From: Phallusia mammillata
Lineage: Eukaryota > Chordata > Ascidiacea > Phlebobranchia > Ascidiidae
Direction of reading: 5' to 3'
Assembly: GCA_003260075.1 (NCBI GenBank)
Contig: QLIY01000110.1
Span: 146,251 to 210,250 of the forward strand
Length of the DNA stretch: 64,000 nt
How positions within the stretch are numbered: the stretch's first letter is position 1; each line of letters begins with the position of its first letter. Below the pieces are notes generated by a model that ran no database searches, was not told where the DNA came from, and saw nothing but the letters and a program-made list of their open reading frames with translations. The translations under genes were made by a program, and so were the position numbers. Below, piece after piece: positions 1-11,186 of this stretch.

Positions 1-531
1 ATTTAACATAAGTTGACGAAATAACTACGTTCAAACAAAATATTTGCATAAACCTACGTATTCCAGTGTTGCAGTTGTCGGTATTACAGACCTCTCCACA
101 AGAGTAGGACTTGTACCCATAAATTAGATAATGCGCTGCTGAGCTTATCTGACAAAAACCGCTTGCAAGATAATTTCCACATCCTCTTGAAATCACGCTT
201 TGAACGATATTGCCCGCTGAAATGTGAAAATAATACAAAACGTTTTTGCTTTCAGGTTTATACAATTGTGTGTGTTCAAAAGTAGAAATAAGGTGTTTAA
301 AACATCAGCCACTTATTTCAGTCAAAATAAAACATAAAATTGATGGACATTCGTTTTTACTTGGAAAACTAGTATTCTATTTGCTACCTGGGCTCAAGAC
401 GCTTGTTTTCAAAACAAAGCAATATGGGTGTACGCTGTAACACATTAAACCAGCCGGAAGAAGGCCAGGCGTACTTCCACAGTTTGCGTCGGTTTCACTG
501 TTGCATTGATGGCAACTTATTCTCTCACCAG
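1..531 (-). CDS. LU (Ly6/uPAR) domain protein, partial, two exons visible
   Basis: Two exons on the minus strand, 531-388 and 216 to the window edge, join in phase (exon ends CCA G, next starts CG GGC). The first encodes ISCHQCNSETDANCG and CYSVHPYCF, the N-terminal half of a three-finger LU domain. The second encodes VISRGCGNYLASGFCQ, then SCGEVCNTDNCN, the C-terminal half with the family-defining final CxxDxCN. LU proteins are small secreted or GPI-anchored extracellular proteins; ligand and role are unknown here. The reading frame is still open at base 1, so the C-terminus (possible GPI signal) lies outside. The EGF-like exon at 1580-1458 could be an upstream exon of the same gene, since LU and EGF exons alternate here. 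The start exon and signal peptide were not found. The domain call is secure; gene boundaries are not. Confidence 0.72.
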
Positions 532-890
532 CTACAGCTTTACCACCTTCATTAAAAGGTATTAAAAGTATTATCAAAGAGATTACAATTCAAAACAGTA
601 GAATTAAAAATTATTTTGTTTTTGATGTTTATGACTATGCCAACGAAAGGCTGAAAAATAATTAAAATAATCACTCACAAAGGAAAACTTACACCAGGCC
701 AAAATGTAAGCAGCAATTCAAAGACCTCAAAGTCACGTAGTGATTTTCGTTATTTTGCTTGAGTTCATTTTATTAAGTTAATATTGCCTGTCGGTTATGA
801 CCTCACACTGATCATTAACAAATCTTCCAGTGTCTTTTAAACGATGTATTTTAACTTCTTTAGTTATTATACACTTGGCATCGTCTTACA

Positions 891-1375
891 ACCTGCGGCC
901 CGTGGGCCAAATGCGACCCTTGAATAAAGGTTGAGCGGCCCGCAGAGACGCCTTGATTTTAATGGTACTGGTAAACGAGTCCAATTATTACAGATTTTTA
1001 AACAGATTCATGCGGCCGGTGCTATTTTTATGCGACCTGGCAACATTGGCTAGAATCAAATGCAAATTTTACTCGTAGCATATTTGGTATGCACAAACAG
1101 GGTTTTTTAAGGTTTGGTTTGGGTGACCGCTAAGTAGTTTTAAGAGACCGCAAGTGTTTCATTTAAATACCAAAAAATAGCCATATTTGCTTAAACGAAT
1201 TATNAAAAAATAGTACTGTAGTTGCAAGTCCAAATTTTGGGAAACCGCTGGAGAAATAAACACCTTAAAAAAACACTGTGCACAAAAGTAAAATCACCTT
1301 GTGTTATATAAAGGTGCAGCCCGCGAATTTTGGCAATTATATTTGGCCCCACAGTGTCAAAGGTTGCACACCTCT
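891..1375. mobile_element. hAT-type non-autonomous DNA transposon with 8-bp TSD
   Basis: A 485-bp block opens with the ACCTGCGGCCCGTGGGCC motif and closes with AAAGGTTGCACACCTCTG. It is flanked by the perfect 8-bp direct repeat GTCTTACA (883-890 and 1376-1383), the TSD length of hAT elements. No coding capacity. It contains one isolated N at 1204. A related segment in the opposite orientation lies at about 12190-12330. Confidence 0.75.
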
Positions 1376-1457
1376 GTCTTACAGTATAAAATTAGTCGAA
1401 AAGCAAAATATGATGGTCAAATCAAAGTTTTTTTGCAGGTTACAAACTGACTGATAC

Positions 1458-1580
1458 CTTGGCTTTGGGTGCAGTTTGTTCCAGTATATCCTTCATTACA
1501 AACACATAGACCAGTTAGGAAATTGCAATAACCCTGTTGAGTTTCAGCACTGCAGTTGGAGGAACATTGCTTGAAATTTC
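1458..1580 (-). CDS. EGF-like domain exon
   Basis: A 123-nt exon with AG acceptor before 1580 and GT donor after 1458. It encodes CSSNCSAETQQGYCNFLTG followed by LCVCNEGYTGTNC, the six-cysteine spacing of an EGF-like module with the typical C-x-C-x(4)-GYTGxxC end. Both splice junctions interrupt codons (2 nt at the start, 1 nt at the end), as for shuffled extracellular modules. It lies between LU-domain exons on the same strand, so it probably belongs to a secreted or GPI-linked cysteine-rich protein. Which LU exons it is spliced to cannot be decided from sequence alone. Confidence 0.65.
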
Positions 1581-2389
1581 CTAAAATTGAAAATATAAAG
1601 TTAAGTATAGTTTAAGTTTCTTTGTTAGAGTTAGAGTTTGTGTTGTATCGGACCTTGGACTTTTAATTCAAAACATATCGAACTTTGGACTTTAATTTCA
1701 AATCATTTACTTGCATGCATTTATCGTGACATATTTGACCCGGTCAAACCTTGCCTTTTTTCTACACAAAAGCTTGACCGGCTATTAAACCTGTTTAAAC
1801 TTGTTTTTCTTATTACTGCACCGGTCGATTACTGCTCAAGGCTATAGCTGTATCTCCTGTTAACGGAAATCACGTCTTAAACGGCTTCCAGCCATGTTAC
1901 ATTTGACGTTTCTGTCAGCAATTTAACGAATAATTACTGTTTAGAACTTAGTTAATCTTCTCGGGCGTACGTTTTTACAACTATGCCCGCATAACAATAT
2001 GTGACCTGAACGCTATAAAGATCGATGTATTTCAGACTTAAAATCAGTTGAGTTCATTAGTTACAATAACAGTGCTTTGGTGTAACTCACGCGTTGGCGT
2101 TGTGACTATTGTTGCGTGTTAAACCGCAAATGGCGCTGTTGTATTATGCTTTGTCGATAATATACATGTGGGAATGTTACTGAAGTGTTGCTTCATTTAG
2201 GTTTAGTTAACAGCATTAGTTTGTTTAATTAAGGAGTCAGATATACGGAAGTGTTTCAGTTGTCTACCTTAAGGGTCAGTACAGTGTTAAACCTGTCAGC
2301 CAAAGGCAGAAGGTAACTTGGTTTAAATAAGTACAAGATGTTTTGACTCTTTTTATTGTGAGTAAATGCATTGGAGGTTGTTTTGCTTT

Positions 2390-2815
2390 GTGACACTACG
2401 GCAGCGATGGCGAACCTTTTTAGTTGAATAGGTCATACATGAGATCATAATTCGGAAAAAAGGCAAAGAGGGTCACATATTTTATTTCATGTGTGAAAAC
2501 AAGGATTCGCATGAATATGTGGAACCGAACAGCGTCAACAAAGTTACAACAAATCGTTTCAAGTTGTTTGTTTAAATAAACGTATCTGCTGCCTCACAAT
2601 TGACTCAACAATCTGTATTTTAAGACAATAGGCAATCTGGCAAAGGGCTTGATGTTAACTGATGTGTTGCTTTTTAAACTTAGAAGCCCCCCCCCCATAA
2701 CGTATAATGCAGGAAACGAAAAACATAACAAGACTAAATTACTTGGTTAGGGGTCCGCGGACCTATAATATTTATAAAAGGGGTCCGTGACTACAAAAAG
2801 GTTGGGAACCACTGG
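2390..2815. mobile_element. hAT-like transposon remnants
   Basis: Two hAT-style ends are recognisable: CAGCGATGGCGAACCTTTT near 2401, and the GGGGTCCGCGGACC ... AGGTTGGGAACCACTGG end at 2749-2815. A 10-base C run (2687-2696) sits between them, so this is probably two broken elements next to a seam. The rest of 1581-4287 holds no gene that I can support. Confidence 0.5.
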
Positions 2816-3451
2816 TCTATATTAAACCTGTGAACCTGAATGTCAATGTTTTATAAAAGTACATTTAAATACCATATGTATATTCAGTCAAATTAAGCTG
2901 GAAAAGTTATTACAAAAACTTAACACCTATTTTATTTGCAACCAATAGCATGGAGATCCTACGATGTAGCAATACATAAGGCAAGTAGTTAGTGTTTTGG
3001 CGGCAAAATACTAAAATAACTTGGTTCACCCCCCCCCCCTGGAGGTTGCTTTGTTTTGTGACACTATGGCTACAGTACGTAGGCGACAACGACACATTAG
3101 AGACCGCTTCAAAACATGACAGCAGATTCAAAAATAAATATAAAATTTTGTTTTCTGGTTGCCCAGCTCTGGTCAATACACATTGTCATGGTGGGACAAA
3201 CTGGGCTTACATACTTTATATTATTTCATGCTTACTTGTGTTAACATTGTTGCAGTATGAAGTAGTACACCCATCGAAGCAGGTTACTTCCAACTTTGCA
3301 GTTAAATAACTTATACATTGAGTTTGAGTTAGTACATCATCAGTGGACTGATCGTGATCAAACGATGTAGCAATACATCCTCTGTCCACCCTGGTGACCA
3401 AACCTGGTGAAAATGGAGTCTGTTAACAAAGTTCAAGCGTAATTTTAAACC

Positions 3452-3724
3452 CAGTGATTCTCCAACTGTGTGCCGCAAAATATTTCCTATTTTAAAGTGA
3501 AAACATTCCCTGGTGATTTAGAACTTCACGACGAAATACTGGTGCGCATAACAAAGTTTCAAAGCTCATAGTTTTGTTTTTGGTAATAAAAGCATCCTTA
3601 CCCACCACAAGTTGAAGTTAACATTTTTTGAACAATTTTTGTTAGGTTTTCCTGCGAAGTGTGCCGCGGAAGAAAATTCAAGTTCTTTATTGTGCCGCAT
3701 GCCTAAAAAGTCTGGGAACCACTG
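3452..3724. mobile_element. hAT-like MITE (CAGTGATTCTCCAAC family)
   Basis: Left end CAGTGATTCTCCAACTGTG, right end AAAAAGTCTGGGAACCACTG, with internal GTGTGCCGC motifs. Other copies are at 6935-7232, about 34000-34256 and 53676-53885. No coding capacity. Confidence 0.65.
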
Positions 3725-4287
3725 CGATAAAGGCATTAATCGAACAACGCCAAATTTGTCTCTGTTGATCACTCATGACATTATTTATTGCCAATGTTTG
3801 CCCAACGTTCGTTTAAATTCTTATTGTGTAGATTTAATATGGTGTTTCATGAGTTAGTAGAAAAGAATTATGTTTTTGGTGCCCCTGCCCCCCCCCCCCT
3901 TACCCACCACAAGTTGAAGTTAACATTTTTTGAACAATTTTTGTTAAACAATTTAACAATGGTCAATTTGAAAATGTGACTTATGCCCCCCCCCCCTAAA
4001 ATGGAAGTATATCAGAAAGCCACCATTCTAGTTTTAAAACAATTTAACAATGGTAAATTTGAAAATGTGACTTATGAATTTGGCTTGCTTGTGAATTATG
4101 AGTTTGGCTTGCTTGTGTAGAGCTTTCATTAATTGTAATACAAAAATCAACGGAGGTACAATTGTATGTACATTGGTTATTGCGCTGCACATTAAGATTC
4201 CAATCGGATTAACATATTTAATTTGACCATGCAAAACATTTGGTAGTAAGATTTTAAAATTTCTAAAAGAAATAGAAATATCCTTAC

Positions 4288-4452
4288 CTTCTTCCAAATC
4301 AAACCTGGTTCGACAGTAATACGTGAAGAAAGCACTAGTCGGACACGTCATATCAGGAGCCGAACTTGCGTCGTCAAAGCAAGGATTGCGAAAGCCCGGT
4401 TCGCCACGATAGTTTGTAGCGCTGCAAGATTTGCATTCCAGGGCTTCTAAAC
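4288..4452 (-). CDS. LU (Ly6/uPAR) domain exon, N-terminal half
   Basis: Exon with a pyrimidine-rich acceptor before 4452 (TTTGTTTTAG) and donor GTAAGG after 4288. It encodes LEALECKSCSATNYRGEPGF, then NPCFDDASSAPDMTCPTSAF and YYCRTRF. The LECKSC start and the cysteine spacing match the first half of an LU domain. The matching C-terminal exon was not found in 4287-1581, so the gene may be broken, or its second half lost at one of the C-run seams (3888-3899, 3986-3996). It is paralogous in plan to the LU exons at 531-388 and 216-1. Confidence 0.6.
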
Positions 4453-4689
4453 CTAAAACAAATAAAAAAAACGTTGGTAATTCGCAAGAAAATCCCTCTA
4501 AGTTGCCCAAAAACTTCGGCGTAGCATTTTTCGGGAAAAAGTAGGGCAAACAATATATGGGTTACTGTAAGATAGCATGACATTACAAGAAGATTTAAGA
4601 CAATGCTTGACAAGCTTTTTGAAAATGGTACACACTGTTATACCGCTTGCTCAAAAATTTGTACACCCCTGTCCAAAAATGTTCATACT

Positions 4690-4949
4690 CATGGGCGCCG
4701 GCACGTAGGGGCAAGAGGGGGCACTTGACCCCCCTTTGGAATTTCAGTGTACCTCAATTTAACATATTTTGCAGCAAACCTAATTAAAGTGGCAGCGCGG
4801 GGATTTGTGACATCGTTTAGTGCTTACATTTTTCGGCAACACATTTGTGAGGTACACGATTTATGCCTTCATATGTAAAAAATTGTTGATGCGGCAAAGT
4901 ATGAGCCAAAATTTGCCCCCTCTTGCAAAATTTTCCGCCGGCGCCCATG
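4690..4949. mobile_element. 260-bp MITE with CATGGGCGCCGG terminal inverted repeats
   Basis: Starts CATGGGCGCCGG and ends CCGGCGCCCATG, perfect 12-bp inverted termini, with further pairing between AGAGGGGGCA and TGCCCCCTCT-type segments inside. Flanking 8-mers TTCATACT and TTCACAGT agree at 6 of 8 positions, compatible with an old hAT-type TSD. Confidence 0.75.
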
Positions 4950-5349
4950 TTCACAGTAGTAATACACTAAATCTGTGGTCCCAACAGGTGTAATAACGGG
5001 ATGTACATTTATTGTACATGAGCACAATTAAAATTCATTATAATTTATTTTATGGCAACACCTCAAAGAAAATCTGTAATTTGTAATTCACTTTTCACTG
5101 CAAAAAGAACCATTACCAACAGATTTTTAACAGAAGTTTTTGATAATGAGGTGCAAATAAAGGTAAGTAACTTACAAACTATGTTATAATCGGCACATCA
5201 AAGGCTGACAGTAGGTAGGCTACACATAGCCGTCATAAAGAGCGTAACCTATTCACAACGCGAAACAACATAATTTACATACAATAGGTCATTGCTGCTA
5301 GGCATAATGTATAATAAAACTGCTGGATGAGCAATTTTTGGCTATAATT

Positions 5350-5460
5350 TACATACTTTGCAAACTTCCTACAATTATTATCAGCACTGCATACATTTCC
5401 ATCTTCTTCATAATACAAGCCAGTCAGGAATAACAAACTGTTCTGTGCGTTACTGTCCAC
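5350..5460 (-). pseudogene. decayed EGF-like exon
   Basis: The minus-strand translation SNAQNSLLFLTGLYYEEDGN followed by VCSADNNC lines up with the EGF-like exon at 1580-1458 around the shared FLTGL core. Cysteines of the module are replaced (for example CVC becomes YYE). I read it as a degenerate duplicate of the LU/EGF cluster; it may be coincidental given its short length. Confidence 0.35.
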
Positions 5461-5717
5461 AGTTATAACATAACGTAGGCGATATCAAACAGAGTGTGCT
5501 GGCACTATGCGCTTTTTCCATAATCATGTTGTGTCACCTTACACACTCATTTACAGGATGTATGTATAAACCTTATTTATTTCAGAAGCTGTAGTGGATA
5601 GCCCGTATATGCGATGAGTCGCCTAATGTTTGTTTGTATTGTAATCCCTTTTCGGAAGTTACGCATTGATATGACCACATCATTCGTTAGGTTAATGTTG
5701 TGGACTTTTGCGCACAC

Positions 5718-5838
5718 AGCATTAGCAAGATAGTTTGTATTTGCGACAACAAAGATATGTTGAGCATATAAACCCCCCCCCCCAGCATTAGCAAGATAGT
5801 TTGTATTTGCGACAACAAAGATATGTTGAGAATATAAA
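5718..5838. repeat. seam duplication around a C run
   Basis: A unit of about 55 bp at 5718-5772 is repeated at 5784-5838 with single-base differences (GTTGAGCATAT against GTTGAGAATAT). An 11-base C run (5773-5783) separates the copies. See the seam finding. The surrounding 5461-6665 contains no supported gene. Confidence 0.85.
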
Positions 5839-6665
5839 CATTCAACGATATACCTTGTATTGTTGGTAGAGCTACTAACACAGCTACTAGAGCTGACGCC
5901 ATGGGTTTGAGTATTTCCAATAAGTGGCGCAACAGAGCATAGGCGTTTTCATAACTGCTTGTGTGGGTTCCTGTGTTAGTAGCTCTACCTGTATTGTTTC
6001 CATTGTTACACAACACAGCAAAGCATGTACACGACAATTGGCAAATTGGCAAGTGCATTTTCAATTTTACATATGTCACCGTGAACACAAATTGAACCTT
6101 TTTATTTTTAAACATTTTACATATGTTTGCCAAAAGCACGTTATGTATAGCATCATTACTTGATGGTAATGTTTGTATTCGATTAAATTTCCAATTTTGA
6201 ATTGTGTTTCAAGTGTGTAGGTTAATTAAAAATAAATCAAACGTTTAATTTTTAAGCTTTTCACAAAGATATAGCTACAACCCCACTTAAGTTTAAAAAT
6301 TTATCTTTTATTTGGCGCCATTTTCATGTACTGACATAACAATACCCATTTAAGTCATGAAGACAGCAGACAAAAGCACTAGTGACCAAAGTCATAAAGA
6401 CAGGTGATTTTGATTTATTCATAGATGTTTGTGAACTAGCTCTATTGTAGAGGTACGTATGTCTCTGTTAGCTTTATTGTAAAATATGTAAAATAATATT
6501 TTATTAAAAATCTGCTGCATGTGAATGTTTCTTCTGCATTTATACACAGTCCTGGTACTGAAGGTAAGTACAAGCTTTCTTAATCTATTTTAAACTGTAA
6601 CATCATGCATCAAATGCCGAAGCGTCAGCCTTTAAACTGACCTAAATGTAACAGAAAACAAGTTA

Positions 6666-9001
6666 TTATTCATAATCAAATGTAAGTCCGGTGCCTTTAA
6701 GCTTGTCGCTAAAAATAGCGTCCATTCGTTTGGACTGCTCCTCAGTGAAGTATTCTTTCCATCCTCCTACTTGACCTATAGTAAAGTTTTGAACTTTTGG
6801 GGTATTTTTGTGTTTTGTCGCATCAATTTGTCTTGTTAAGATCATGAACCAAAGTTCTGTGCAGCAACTCTATCAAACACTATTTTTTAAAGCCCAACAT
6901 TGGCCACTCAGGTAATAAAACAACATATTAGGATAGTGATTCTCAAACTGTGTGCCGTTAGAGATTTTCAAGTGCCGCGAAAGATTTCCTTGTTTAAATA
7001 GCAAGCCTTCTCTCTCTAGTGTTTTAGGACCTCATGACGGAATACTGGTGTGCATAAAAAGGTTTTAAAACTCGTATTTTTGTTATTAGTAATGAAAAGC
7101 ATCCCTGCCCACAAAAAAACTAAGGTGAAAATTGACATTATTTAAACAATATTTGTTATATTTACCTGCCAGGTGTGCCGCGGAAGAAAATTTTAATTCT
7201 TTAATGCGCCGCTTGCTTAAAAAGTTCCACTGTATTAGGAGAACTGTGATCAGACCATTGCTAAAATGAGGAACATGCTTTTCCCCCCAATTTACCAGTA
7301 CCGGAAATTGACTCACCTTTTCGATACATGCCTACTATTTTGAGCATTTCGCTTTCTGCCAGACTTCCCTCGTCAATTCTTTGTTTCATTCGCTCAATTG
7401 TTGTTTCTTGAGCTATTTTTGCTGCCTCGACGTCACTAAGCGGTTTTCCGATAAATGTGGCAATTTTTAACACCGTCTCGAATGAGTTCTACAAATTGAG
7501 GCAAAATGTTGGGTTGGAACTTTTTACAAAATTTGCACAACCACGAAACCAACCAACCTTTTTCATGTCTTCATATTTAAGAAATAGAAATTTAGGATGA
7601 TTTTTGTACGGTAGCCAAGACAGGATATGACTTGGGTAGAATTCGCCAACCTTGCAGCTAGTGGGTATCTTGCCTTGTGATACAATAAAATATTTATGTT
7701 TTTGCTATGATAGGACTAGCACATAGACCATCCCCCTGTAAGAGATTAAAACGTCCCTTTTCTTAGCACAGTCAGTGTCGCCTCCTTTACCTGCAATGTG
7801 GTTTTCAAACCAAACGTTCCAATCTTCGGAGATAACATCCTTGTACCCATTTGCTGTTTTACAAGGAAGATTGTTGAAAAAGTGAAAACTAGAAACAGCT
7901 TGGTCCTTTGGGTTGCGCATTGGGCATATTACCTAAACACATCATCGGTTGTAAAATGTACAATACGTCGCCACCTATAAGTTATGTAAAATAGTTAGTA
8001 TTATTGTCATGATGTGTGTGCTCTTGGCTCGGTTCATGTTCCTTTTTACCGTAATATCCTTTTTCAGATATTCGTCAATTTTCAAGATATCGCTGGAAAG
8101 GTGAGAAACAACAATTCGCCTTTTCCATGGCAAATAATCCATCACTTTTAGACTAGAAACTGAATGCAAAAGGCCGTGAGGTAAGTTGTGAATTTATATC
8201 ATCTCAATAATCCTTAAGGCTGTATTTGTTACCTGGGCCGCCTTCTATGTATGTTAATGGGGTTGTAGCAGTCCTTGTTAAACGGTCAAGCTCCTCGTTA
8301 TCGCCGTACAAAATCATTCGTACCATTTCTCGAACCCACGAAGTTCCTAAATTAAAATATATCTTAAAAATCCATTTGAGTTTGAAGAAACAAATGCTCC
8401 GGGGCCAAACATGACTTATCAAACGGTAAAAGTGTCCTAAAAATGATAAAAACATATTTTTTCACGAATTTAAAAACATATCTAATTTTTTTACACCAAA
8501 TCGCGTTAGATCAGTGGTTTTTAACTTGTGTCCCAGGAACCACTTGCGCTCCTTGATAACATTTTGTGTGGTCTACAAGACGCCCCCCCCCCACCAAATC
8601 GCGTTAGATCAGTGGTTTTTAACTTGTGTCCCAGGAACCAGCGCAAGTGGTCCCAGGAACCCCTTGATAACATTTTGGGTGGTCTACAAGACCTTTACTG
8701 TGAGCTGTGTGTTCATAAACTGGAGAAAGTTTAATATTACAGATTAAAAGATGATCAAAATGTTAGCTGTCAATAATTTATATCACTTGTCAAAACTCGG
8801 TTTTGAAGAATATTTCGGGTTTAAATGCTTTTTGTGTTAGCTTACTTTACACAAAACTAGAAAAAGAAATAGGTTATGGCATTCCCCCCCCCCATAATTT
8901 ATATCACTTGTCAAAACTCGGTTTTGAAGAATATTTCGGGTCTAAATGCATTTTGTGTTAGCTTACTTTACACAAAACTCGAAAAAGAAATAGGTTATGG
9001 C

Positions 9002-9092
<91 letters not shown>

Positions 9093-9409
9093 ATTTGAAG
9101 TTCTTTTCTTCACGGGATTAAATCCAGGACGCTCCTGAGGACGAACCAAGGTTTTTAATGACTGTCAATGGGTCAGGCGCGCTATGCAATTTCCTTACCG
9201 GTTTTCATATGTGAAGCCACAAGAACGTCTCCATCACGCGGGCGCCAATTATTATGCACATATTCAACAGTTTTGGCAGGAAAAGTTGCGGCGAAAAGAT
9301 GATCTCTCCATGTAGAAATTTCACCTTCATGTTTTGCTTTAAAGAACGAGTAGATTTTGGAAAGGTCGTTTCGGCATTCCTCGGGCATTTTAGACAAAAG
9401 CTCGTCCAT
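6666..9409 (-). CDS. cytosolic sulfotransferase (SULT1-type), copy A
   Basis: Seven exons: 9409-9199, 8346-8233, 8159-8050, 7932-7791, 7673-7558, 7488-7317, 6775-6666. They total 975 nt and give a 324-aa protein, near the usual 290-300 aa. The family transfers sulfonate from PAPS to hydroxyl or amine acceptors in the cytosol. Visible PAPS-binding motifs: SHMKTGTSWVREMV (5'-phosphosulfate loop, split across exons 1 and 2), CPMRNPKDQAVSSFHFF (3'-phosphate loop) and the C-terminal RKGQVGGWKEYFTEEQ (RKGxxGxWKxxFT motif). No signal peptide or membrane anchor, so cytosolic rather than Golgi type. The start is the first ATG of exon 1, MDELLSKMPEEC. Substrate cannot be predicted. Intron 6 holds a hAT MITE (6935-7232); intron 1 holds an 89-base C run and two seam duplications. 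It is a tandem paralogue of copy B, with the same seven exon lengths. Confidence 0.93.
6935..7232. mobile_element. hAT MITE inside sulfotransferase A intron
   Basis: A 298-bp element, TAGTGATTCTCAAACTGTG to AAAAGTTCCACTG, flanked by the perfect 8-bp repeat TATTAGGA (6927-6934, 7233-7240). It is related to 3452-3724. Sulfotransferase copy B lacks it at the same intron, so it inserted after the gene duplication. Confidence 0.8.
8494..8691. repeat. seam duplication around a C run
   Basis: About 89 bp (8494-8582) starting ACCAAATCGCGTTAGATCAG is repeated at 8593-8691, separated by a 10-base C run (8583-8592). The copies differ by an indel around AGCGCAAGTGG. Lies upstream of sulfotransferase A exon 2, within intron 1. 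Confidence 0.85.
8773..9002. repeat. seam duplication, two copies each ending in a C run
   Basis: About 110 bp starting ATAATTTATATCACTTGTC occurs at 8773-8883 and 8894-9002. The first is followed by a 10-base C run, the second by the 89-base C run. Both copies stop at the same GGTTATGGCA, so three contig ends seem to be chained here. Confidence 0.85.
9003..9091. other. 89-base C homopolymer, probable encoded gap
   Basis: An uninterrupted run of 89 C in sulfotransferase A intron 1. It produces spurious long poly-proline and poly-glycine frames. By analogy with the 10-base runs it is best read as an assembly gap of estimated size rather than real sequence. Confidence 0.6.
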
Positions 9410-11186
9410 GGCAATTGCTATCTAGTAACTGTTAGCAAGAAGTGAAACAAAAGGTACACAGCTAATTGGCAGGTAAAGTCATAATCTCATATACGTTTAA
9501 AAATCAACGAGTTTACTTATTTAATAACTCCCAATTTTGAAGCGTTTGTCGTTAAACTGCAATGATGTAAAAAGGCATGGCCAGAAGAATGGCAATGATC
9601 CTATGTGTAACTGTATAATTATCGAAAAATGATTCTTTTCAGTTTGAGTTCGAAGCTTCCTTTTCTACCAATTTTTAGTTTGTAAACCCCTTTGACGGGT
9701 TTAAGTCATTTGAACATAGTGTCCGATTTTCTTGCTTTTGCTGCGTATAAATGGCTGCAAAAACATTCGTTGCAAAAGTTGCAATAACAATGCAACGCAA
9801 AAGTTGCAAAACCGTTGCAAAAACACCCCAAAAACAATTGTTGTATACACAGAAAGCAATATTTAGCTACTGTACAGACTTCAGCCAATTTGGTGTCATT
9901 TATAACAACATGTTTAAGCAACGCTGAACAAACCGCAGCATTTAACTGACCCTGCATTAAAAACAATATGGGTAGATTTTGGGGAAAATGCAGCCGTTTA
10001 ACATCACACCAAAACTCTGATTTAAATCCTGCAACACTACAATATGAAATACATGCTAAATCCTGTCCCTAAAACTCCCTGCAGCTAACCAGTTAACGTG
10101 CATGCACTCGCTAAACTTGCAAACTCATCCTGGTATGTCACACTTGGTTTGTTGCGGTATTGGGTGAAAATGTATATTTTTCTGCCCTGTGCAATTTCGC
10201 TGTTTCGTTGCAGCATGAAAAAATTAAGCATTTTTTCATTTTTTTTTAAATAAGCAAGTTTTGCACTATAATATATTTATGCTATCACAGAAACTAGACC
10301 AGTAGTTCCTAAGCTTTTAAAGTTTGTGGCCTTCTATAGAAGTTACTCTCAAAACCCGTGTTCCCCAGCTTGCCAATTTTGAAGTCTAATAATTTTGATT
10401 AACCCAATCAGCGCAACATTATTATTTGAACAACGAAGGACAAAAAGATACGTCAAATTGTGGGAGCCTATAATTTATTCAGGAATGCCTATAGGTAGTA
10501 ATTTTGACTAAAAGTAGGTGGTGGGGTTTACACGTATTATTAGTAAGTGTGAGTCACTGCACTATAGGCCCTCTGGAAAACGATTTTCGAGCCCGGTTTA
10601 GAATTACAAACATGCAACAAAAAATTGAGCGTGAAGCAACATTGCTGCTCAATCTTTTAGGGTTGTTGTTAATATATTTATTACATTTCATATACTTTTG
10701 TTACGTTTTTATTTTGTCACCTATTTATGACGTCATAACATTTCTATGTCGTGTTCGCTGTAACGAATTGCCGAGGGGACGTGGCCCCACGCGGCTGAGA
10801 AGCCCGCAGTTGGAGTTGTTGTTGAGCGGTGGTTCTGTCGCGACTGTCTATCTCCGCTGCTTTTATGGTTTTACTCTTTTATCTTTCAAAATACAAGTTT
10901 TATTTTGGGTACTGACAGCCCGTTATTGCAGCAGAACCGAAAAAAGGCGTAACACTAGATAAATTTGATGGCAACATCTACAGATTATTTAATATGAAAA
11001 AATGGTCTTACTTTGTTACCTGGTCATTGTCAGCAAAAGGTGCAACAAAAGATACATTGGTAATTGGCGGATCACTTCATAATCTCACATGAAATTCAAA
11101 ATAAATGAATTTAATTTTTTTAACAACTCAAATACCAAAGCGTCTAGGCTACCCTTAAAACGGATTATATAATAGGTAACAAGATA
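9410..11186. other. intergenic repeats between the two sulfotransferases
   Basis: No supported gene. 9560-9700 (AAAGGCATG ... TTTGTAAACCCC) is similar to 14280-14430 upstream of copy B, so the duplicated unit included 5' flank. 9760-9830 is rich in GCAAAAGTTGCAA repeats. 9940-10240 resembles 15480-15640. A 152-codon open frame at 10504-10962 has no recognisable domain. Confidence 0.5.

Noticed and set aside
4034-4549. 171-codon minus-strand frame as one gene
   Set aside because: Only 4452-4288 is bounded by splice sites and shows LU-domain cysteines; the rest is intron read-through into repeats.
8876-9149. Open frames with long poly-proline or poly-glycine stretches (also 52622-52849 and 53131-53593)
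   Set aside because: They are translations of G or C homopolymer runs with no start context, splice signals or conserved flanks.
10504-10962. 152-codon plus-strand open frame with hydrophobic segments
   Set aside because: No recognisable domain, lies in repeat-rich sequence, and has no splice or neighbour support.
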